From Neoscytalidium dimidiatum (taxonomy: Eukaryota; Ascomycota; Dothideomycetes; Botryosphaeriales; Botryosphaeriaceae), in contig CM074700.1 of NCBI GenBank assembly GCA_037367355.1, forward strand, positions 1,550,001 to 1,614,000: a stretch of 64,000 nt of DNA. Reading direction: 5' to 3'. Position numbers and translations under genes: made by a program. The notes beneath the pieces are model-generated. The model was not told the DNA's origin. It saw only the letters and a list, made by a program, of their open reading frames with translations, and searched no databases. This document shows, one piece after another, positions 57,384 to 64,000 of this stretch (its first letter is position 1; each line of letters begins with the position of its first letter).

Positions 57384-58204
57384 ATGCGGAGGTCGAGCCC
57401 GCCACGCCTGAAAATAAGGCCTGCGACTGAACGTCTATCGCCGTTGCCACCGTGACAGACCGCCTCAGATAAGAAGTCCGCCGTCGTCTGGGGCCCGGTC
57501 AAGAAGTCTGCTGCGTCTCAGACCCCGCGTCCAGATGATATCTGCGCCCCAAGCTGATCGCTGCAAGCTTGCAGAAACTCTCTCCAGATGACCGCCTATC
57601 TTGGTCGACACCGGCATCTGATGTGCACCGCGCCAGGGTTTGCTGGACGCCGCTCCTGGGCCCGCTGGCCCGCTCGTTGGCCTTTCTCTCCAGCTGCGCA
57701 AGCGAAGCCCCAAATGCGAGGCAACATCCCACGTGAACGCACATGCTGCTACCAGGTAGCCAATCACGCCATGCATTAATGGGAACTACCTTATTCCCGT
57801 CCGACTACACGGTACATGCGGTGTGGAGCTAGTCTGCCAAAGCATGCCGAAAATGATGGAGAAAAGAAGGCCAAACTCCCCGTCGCTCGCGCTCCTTTTC
57901 GTGGGAATGACAAGGTCTAGTAAAAGAAGACGACATCCAACAACGCCAGACATGCAGCTCTGCTGTGGTGCAAATATAGCCCCCGAAAACATAATCCAAC
58001 AAATTCGACCCAGCCGAAACATGCTGTGCCAGGGTCGATCTCGCACCCCCGGCTGGGCTCACCAAATCCCCGCCTCCCGTCTCCGGGTGACCTCAACCAA
58101 ACTATGTCGCTTCCAGATCATCTACCAGTCGTTGAAAAAAAAAAAAACAGAAATCGTAAGTCGTACTGTACTGCGTGCTATCGTGTTTACATTCGAAGCT
58201 CCTG

Positions 58205-60791
58205 CTACCTGTCCAGAGGCAGCCAGGTGCGTCGTTCGTCCATGCTGCGGTTTATCCGGCTCCCCGGCGTCAGTGGCACATCCACACGGCCCGGGGTCCG
58301 TGCACTCCGCCCTTCACCGTCACTGTCCTCGTCGTACGCGTCTGACAGTCGCGAAAAGTAGTCAGCAAGCCCTGATGTCGGGCTGGCGATGCTCTCGTAC
58401 TGCGGTGGCGGAGTCTGGAGAGGGGGCGGCGGTTCCTCCTCATCGAACGCCGGCGGGTTGAACGATGGTTGGCGCAACAGGTGAATGGGCCGCTGTAGTC
58501 GTGGGTCTGTAGGCCCACCAATGTGGGCCTGCTGCGGCCGTACCAGCTGCGGACTTGGCACTTCGGGGACATTGTTGTGCGTGCGCGCGCTGTTCAGCGC
58601 GTTGATCGTCGGAATGAATGACGCAGGGGAACCGCGCCGGACAGGCGCCCCAGGGCACCCGCATTCTGGCAATGTGGAGATGCCTTCGCCCGTCTCAGGG
58701 GATGAGTACGCCGGTAATGCTGTGTTTGCCTGGGTCGCTCGGCAAGAAAGGATGTGGAAGGGCGAGTCAATCGATATTTCGAAATGCCGTCTCTTCGAAG
58801 GGTCGTTTTGGTCAGGTCGCGAGAGGCGCATGACGATCTAAGACATGTCAGTCGACGTTTATCCCGGTCACCTGCAAGATTCGCCATACCTTAATCCAAT
58901 GATGCACCTGGATGTTTTGATACGTCGTATCAAAGTGCAATTTTTGCAGCTTTTGCTCCTTCTCTCGCTGGTTGTGGCAGCTCGGCAACTGCACGTTGAA
59001 CTCCATCTCCGTCGGTCCCACATTGGCCTCGCCCTCGAGAGTCCCAAGCAAGTTCGTCGTATCTTGAAGAGTAACGTTTTCCATATCGCCTCTTGCCGCG
59101 GCAGCTCTCTGGTCATAGGGCACACCTCCACCGGAAATGATCCTCATACTGCTCCCGGGGAAGGTACTAGTGGCCGGACCATCTGCTCGTTTCTCAAACA
59201 GCTGCACTTTCCGTGTCGGCTCTATCCTGTGGACTCGTTTGTTGTTGCAGTAGTACTCGACATTCTCTGTGACGAAGACTTTTATCCTGTGGCATTGAAC
59301 CTTCGCCAAGGGCGTGAGCTTGAAGGCAATTGGTACTTGAGAACCCAATGGGAAGGATTTCCCCGATATCACAATGTCGTAGTGTAGCTGGTCCTCCCAA
59401 TTTCGGCTGATCGCAATGGGCTCGACTTGTTCGAGGGAACCTTCTGACGGTGCCCTGATTAGGACTACCTCCTTCGTTCCAACGAGATTGGCCCTGAAAG
59501 CGCCAGATCGTTCGATCACCGCTTCGAGTTCGTATTTGACGGAGCCAAGGTCGACATCGATGGTCTCTGGCAGATGGCTATCCAGTGGCAATTCGAAATT
59601 GTAGATGTAGTCGCCGGGCTGGAAGGTTCTGTAGCCTTTTTGAGCAACCGATGGCCCGCCTGTTGAGGATTCGCCTTTCCCAAAACTTCTTGATTGGTTG
59701 ACCTGCAATGATAAACGTTTTGCCTCCTTTGAACTGAGATTGGTGCTTGAGTTCATCGGCGAGCGTTCGGAGTCAAACGACAATTTCCCGTTCTTGCCAG
59801 TGATCGGCACTTGAAGAGTACTCTCCTTCTTCTCGTGCAGCTCCACGTGATCTGCGCAGGTGCCGTGCTCGGCAGTTGGAAATTGCGCATTGAAGAAAGG
59901 CCAGGTGTGGCTCATAATGTGGTCGGTCTCTTCGAACTCTGTCTTTTTCGGGGGAATGCCTGCATATGGTAAGCTTTGCGATTACGTCAATCAACGCACA
60001 GAATTACCTTCGGGCCATTTCGTCGTGGCCTTGCCCTTGAACTTGAGGGTAACGGCCTTAATCTTAGCACTCTTCGTCACCCTCAAGTGCAGGCTTCCTC
60101 GCAACATGGCAGTACTTCTTTCCGAATCGCCGTTTTGCTCGAAGCCTTGCAAGAAGAGGACAGGTTCGGCCAGAGCAATTCCAACGCTGATACCATTGCC
60201 TGACGCTAGGGGCTTCTCGTCGGGAATAGCCTGAGTGATAGAGGAAACCATGCTCTTTCTGCTGCTGGTCGATCGACCGGACGACGAGCGCACGTTCTCC
60301 GCGAGCACAGGCCTGGAGATCATACCGCTTACTGGTCCGCCGACGGAATTACGTTGGGTGGTACGCATAGTCTCGTCGCTGGCGCCGTGCTGACCCTCAG
60401 TCGAGGAAGGAGAAGAAGATGATGATTCGTTGTCTCCACCGCCGACACTAGGAGCACGAGTGGGAGCCGGCGATACTTTGTCTTTGTCGCCGTGAGAGGC
60501 GATGAAAGACCTAAGAAAGCGCTTTGCGTTCTCTCGTGGGCCCGCCAGCTTTTCTATGACCACGGGTCGGCCTCTTCTTGATTTTCGCTGGATGACGGAG
60601 TAGTCTGGGGGCACGCGAGCAATGTGGATACGCTGAGGGCGGCGGCTGCGAGGATTGAAGATTGGACCGCGCGTCTGGAGATAGTCTGAGGGCGTCGATG
60701 TGCAAACGGAGTGCCGGTTGCTGCGCGATGGCTCGTCGGGCAGGTAGCTGAGGCGGCCGCGTTCGGTGTGGACTCGGAGATACTCTGTCAT
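58205..60791 (-). CDS. Alpha-arrestin with PPxY motif (ubiquitin-ligase adaptor)
   Basis: Alpha-arrestins bring the HECT ligase Rsp5 to plasma-membrane transporters, which are then ubiquitinated and endocytosed. Exons 60008-60791, 58890-59959 and 58205-58837 (introns 48 and 52 bp) join in phase to 828 aa. The ATG at 60789-60791 is the first in frame. Residues 1-200 are basic and Ser-rich. The arrestin N-lobe starts at about 204 (GIALAEPVLFLQG, then LRGSLHLRVTKSAKIKAVTLKFKG) and runs into exon 2 with TWPFFNAQ and FQPGDYIYNFELPLDSHLPET. The C-lobe includes ISGKSFPLGSQVPIAFKLTPL and VHHWIKIVMRLSR across the second intron. PPQY at 762-765 is a classic WW-domain ligand. It could belong to the Art/Aly/Rod group or to CreD-like proteins; I cannot decide which. 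Confidence 0.9.
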
Positions 60792-62884
60792 GTTGGTGAA
60801 TGGCGTGAGCGTCAATCGTGCAGAGGGCCGGCGCGTTCAGGCATGAAAAGCAGCGTGGAGGGCAGGGTCAAGCAGGCAACGGGCAGTGATAGAGGTGTGG
60901 TGCCGTTTCAGGTAGAGGCGGCGTGGACGAGGGCGCGAGACGCGTGAGAGCGCACACAGCGCGACGTGAAGGGGGAGAGAGAGGCGTGCGAGGAGCAGGT
61001 GGACAAAGAAAGGGTGGGCGGCGTGAGACAGAAGATGGGGCGGCGTGAGGGCATATGGTGCAACAACTTACAGATCCGATATCTGGAAACGGCGGCGGAG
61101 AAAGTGACGGGTATGCACATGCCAGTCGGTTCTCGTACCTTTCAAGCGGTCAAGGGTCGATGCTTGTGCGTGTCATGCGTGGCCGGGCAGAAAAAATACA
61201 GCGCTGAACGTTAGATCCTTGCCTTAAGACGACTGGCGGGGAAACAGGATGAGATGACGATGCAGGGTAGAGAAGCTTTGGCTGCGGCATGTACGGGCGC
61301 GAAAGGGCAATTCGGCGTGAAGATCGCTAGATCAAGTGGAGGGGAAGGCCTCTGGGGGCGGCGTCGGTCCCAGCGCCAGACCGTCGCAAGATGATGAGAG
61401 GGCCTTTGTAAGTTCCCTGTTCATTAGCCTCACGTACGACCGGCAGCGGCCCTCCCTAATAAGGCCGTGATTCCCTTGTGCGCTGCGGCCAGCCCAGAGG
61501 GGCTTGGTAGGTGACCTCACCACCCGCGACAGGCGGATCAATACGCTCCCTCAGCGCGACGCGGCCGCTCTTCCGAGGCTTCCGGCTGCTGCTGTCTGGA
61601 CTCTGGGCCTGGTGGTTCGCGGCTCGTCGGGGCCACGAGCGCGCGCGCACACGACCGGTGCTGCCAGATAATAGGCTCCGTTACGAGGCGCGGAGGCCGT
61701 GAGCCACGCTGGCCGCGCCTGTCCTCGCCCGTCGCCCGTCGCCCGTAGCCTGTAGCCTGTAGCCTCGTCGCCCATCCGCGCTACGGCCCAATGCAGCGGG
61801 CCAACTGGAGGCAGGACGAGGCGATTTGTTGCCGCAGCAGCAGCAGCCACCACCAGACGCACTGCGCGTTGCCAGAAGCCCAGGACATCCTGAGCAGCAG
61901 CCTCGAGCGCCATCACGGCGGCGCTGCGAGAGAGGCCCACGTCACGTAGCGCCGGATGATGCGACAGCCAGGGACGTGCGCGCAGAGAAGTGCGGAGTGT
62001 GCAGGGCTGCCGTCTGCCGAGGCGAGGAGGCGTGAGTGTGCCAGAAGGCTGCTGTCGCGCGCGCCCCCAGTCCCAAATCGGCTGCACGGCGGCTTTTCAC
62101 CCCCTCCAAAACGTGCCGGATCGTCGCCTCTTCACCAAACGGGGCGGCGGAAACAACAGCCGTCCTCTCAAAGCAGCTCCGGAGATCGGAAGGCGTTTCT
62201 CGTCCAGAGAAGCAGGTGCTGCCATATCTGCGTGATGCATTGCCCGCGAAAAATTTCCAGCCGGCCCCATCTGCAGCCCATCGGACCGCAGGTCGCCGAA
62301 TCGCGCAGCAACCGCCTCGCCCATCGCTGCAGGGCTCTGACAAATGCGATGCCTGTCGAGGCCTTGACCGCCACCGCCTGCTGTGCGGCGTGAGCTTGAC
62401 GTCGACCGTGGACCCTTTGCAGAGGAGTGAAAAAAGCACACGTGCAGGGGCAGCCACCAGAGTTGGCGGATTGTGGGGAATGTGAGCCACCGTGATTGAT
62501 CTCCTGCATCTGACGACAATGGCTGCGATGGCAGAAGCTTGGCAAAACGTTGAATTAGACCACCGCCGTGGAGGGCGAGGGGGTCGAAAGGGGGTATCAT
62601 AACGAGTAGGGGTGGCGGCCTCGGGCAGTTTAGCCAATGATCGCTGGAGACTGACTACCGGCGCGTCAGCTATGAGGTCGTCCATTGGTTGCAGGCTGGC
62701 TAAAAGCAGGGGCCGACTGGACGCTAACTTGGTCGCTGCGCTCTGCCAGAGGTGTCGGGGTGTCGGGCTTTTGTATGTAGTTTCACGTGGCCGCGTCGCA
62801 GACGCGTCGAACGTCTCGAGTCGCGTCACAGCCTCTCTAATCAGCTCTCGCCGCCAGTGCTGAGGCTCAACCACGAGCGCCAGA
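60792..62884. promoter_or_regulatory. Divergent intergenic region, arrestin gene and DPB11
   Basis: About 2.1 kb, GC-rich, with a tandem CCGTAGCCTGTAGCC-type repeat at about 61,727-61,770. A 317-codon minus-strand frame (61,942-62,895) crosses the DPB11 start and is rejected. No other gene is supported. Confidence 0.45.
61727..61770. repeat. CGTCGCC/TGTAGCC tandem repeat
   Basis: Three CGTCGCC-type and three TGTAGCC-type heptamers in succession, differing by two bases, in the region upstream of DPB11. Confidence 0.75.
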
Positions 62885-64000
62885 ATGCTGGACACAGCAG
62901 ATCAGGGTATGCTCATGTCACTGCTTATCCATGCACCCCAGCGTACACTGCTGACAATAACCAGCCCGGGCGCAGTCGCCGCTCGCTGGCGTTATCTTGT
63001 GCTGCACATCCATCAACCCCGAACACAGAGTACGCCGCGCCCCACGAAACCACCGCTCGATAATCGCTAAATTGCATTTCGATAGAACGAGCTCGCCAAA
63101 TGGGCTACCGACATGGGCGCCGCCCACAAATATGATCTTACTTCCGACGTGACCCATCTTGTCGTTGGCAGCATCGACACCCAAAAGTACAAGTATGTCG
63201 CCAGAGAGCGCCCCGATGTCAAGGTCGTCACACCCGCTTGGGTTGGGGCCGTGCGTGAATCCTGGCTGCAAGGCGGAGAAACAGATGTGGAGAAGCTGGA
63301 AGAAGAGCATCGTGTCCCCACTTTCTTTGGCTTGCGTGTATGCATAACCGGATTCGAGGACAGTGAGTAGCCTTGGCTGGCTGGGAGCTACCTCCACTGA
63401 TTGCCCACAGTATCACAACGAAAGTACCTGGAAGAGACCGTTGTCGCCAATGGTGCTGCATACCAAGGAGATCTGACTAAGGCAGTGACCCATTTGATCG
63501 CCGCAATACCATCTGGCAAGAAGTTCGAATTCGCGTTACAATGGGGTCTCAGGGTTGTGTCGCTGGAATGGTTTACCGACAGTATCGAAAGGCGTATGGC
63601 CCTTGATGAAAAATTGTATGACCCAAGGCTGCCACAGGAAGAGCGAGGGAAGGGTGCTTTCAAGAGGACGCCGATTGAGACCACGCCACTAGGGAAGCGC
63701 ATGCGCACCCCTGCTGGGGAGGACGGAGAAAACAAACGGAAATTGAGGCGGACAGCAAGCACCAAGCTCGAGAGCCAGAGCTCGGCGATCTGGAACGATA
63801 TCACAACTGGCAGCTTTGGCGCGAAGAAGGAAGAGGACGATTCTTGGCAGGAGGGAAAGTCCGATGGCCTAGTCAGTAAGGAAGTGGTACCTGCCATGAG
63901 CAGGGCGGACATCCGGAGAAGCGCGAGCCTTGACCAGCTTGACGGCACCCACGAACCTAAGCCCCAGGCTAAACAAAAGGCTGGTTGCTTTGAGGGAAGA
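62885..64000 (+). CDS. DPB11: Dpb11/Rad4/TopBP1 multi-BRCT scaffold (3' partial)
   Basis: Dpb11 (fission yeast Rad4/Cut5, human TopBP1) binds phosphorylated replication-initiation and checkpoint proteins through BRCT pairs. Exons are 62885-62906, 62965-63029, 63086-63362 and 63411 to past the window end; introns are 58, 56 and 48 bp. The 22-nt first exon encodes MLDTADQ plus one base. About 318 residues are visible, with no stop in exon 4. BRCT1 (about 12-95) has PLAGVILCCTSI, MGAAHKYDLTSDVTHLVVG and VKVVTPAWVGAVRESW. BRCT2 (about 103-205) has FFGLRVCITGFED, NGAAYQGDLTKAVTHLIAA and LRVVSLEWFTDSI, then ALDEKLYDPRLP. After that comes a basic, Ser/Thr-rich linker with GKRMRTPAGE. The remaining BRCT domains lie beyond the window. 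Confidence 0.9.

Larger units (their letters stand above)
56222..58204. promoter_or_regulatory. Intergenic region upstream of the antiporter gene
   Basis: About 2 kb between the antiporter start and the 3' end of the arrestin gene, both on the minus strand. It is GC-rich near the antiporter and includes a CT and a GC dinucleotide repeat. Long frames such as 56,533-57,411 (+) have no domain. Confidence 0.45.

Noticed and set aside
56533..57411. 292-codon plus-strand frame
   Set aside because: It passes through the CT and CG dinucleotide repeats, and no domain was seen.
61942..62895. 317-codon minus-strand frame
   Set aside because: It overlaps the DPB11 start, is Arg/Ala-rich, and shows no conserved block.

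Overview
This is a stretch of a filamentous ascomycete (Pezizomycotina) nuclear genome. Genes are single, monocistronic and about 1-4.7 kb long, with 0-3 short GT-AG introns (48-167 bp), and the proteins are eukaryotic housekeeping factors with fungal relatives. A Dothideomycete-like host is a guess from overall style only; nothing in the window fixes the class. I support 18 protein-coding genes (two cut by the window edges), one clear pseudogene and one weak candidate gene. No tRNA, rRNA, CRISPR array or intact transposon was recognised.

Layout. 1-146: end of a GPI-anchored secreted protein. 1.1-3.7 kb (-): VPS16, divergent from a PDR/SNQ2-type ABC drug-efflux pump (4.8-9.6 kb, +). 10.4-11.9 kb (-): unknown 493-aa protein with two Cys clusters, divergent from an Mpv17/PMP22 membrane protein (13.0-13.9 kb, +). 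15.3-18.1 kb (+): SprT-like protein with a degenerate zinc motif and a BTB-like part. 19.2-20.9 kb (-): LAS1. 22.3-23.4 kb (-): unknown 388-aa acidic protein. 23.4-32.7 kb: a 9.3-kb gene desert, GC-rich in its first half, with simple repeats and one small secreted-protein candidate. 32.7-33.9 kb (-): NDUFAF6-like complex I assembly factor, sharing a 258-bp divergent promoter with RAD5 (34.2-37.7 kb, +). 39.9-40.7 kb (+): NHP2. 41.5-42.3 kb (-): F-box/2EXR-like protein. 43.5-45.2 kb (+): serine carboxypeptidase (S10) pseudogene. 45.9-47.2 kb (-): 2OG-Fe(II) oxygenase, divergent from MKT1 (47.5-49.8 kb, +). 50.5-51.8 kb (+): HEM3. 52.8-56.2 kb (-): NHA1-type cation/proton antiporter. 58.2-60.8 kb (-): alpha-arrestin with a PPxY motif. 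62.9 kb to the end (+): DPB11/Rad4/TopBP1, cut by the window edge.

The genes do not form an evident cluster or pathway. Loose themes are ribosome biogenesis (LAS1, NHP2), replication and repair (RAD5, DPB11), membrane traffic and transporters (VPS16, arrestin, ABC pump, NHA1) and mitochondria or heme (NDUFAF6-like, HEM3). All exon joins were worked out by hand from splice consensus, reading phase and family conservation; each gives a total length divisible by three.
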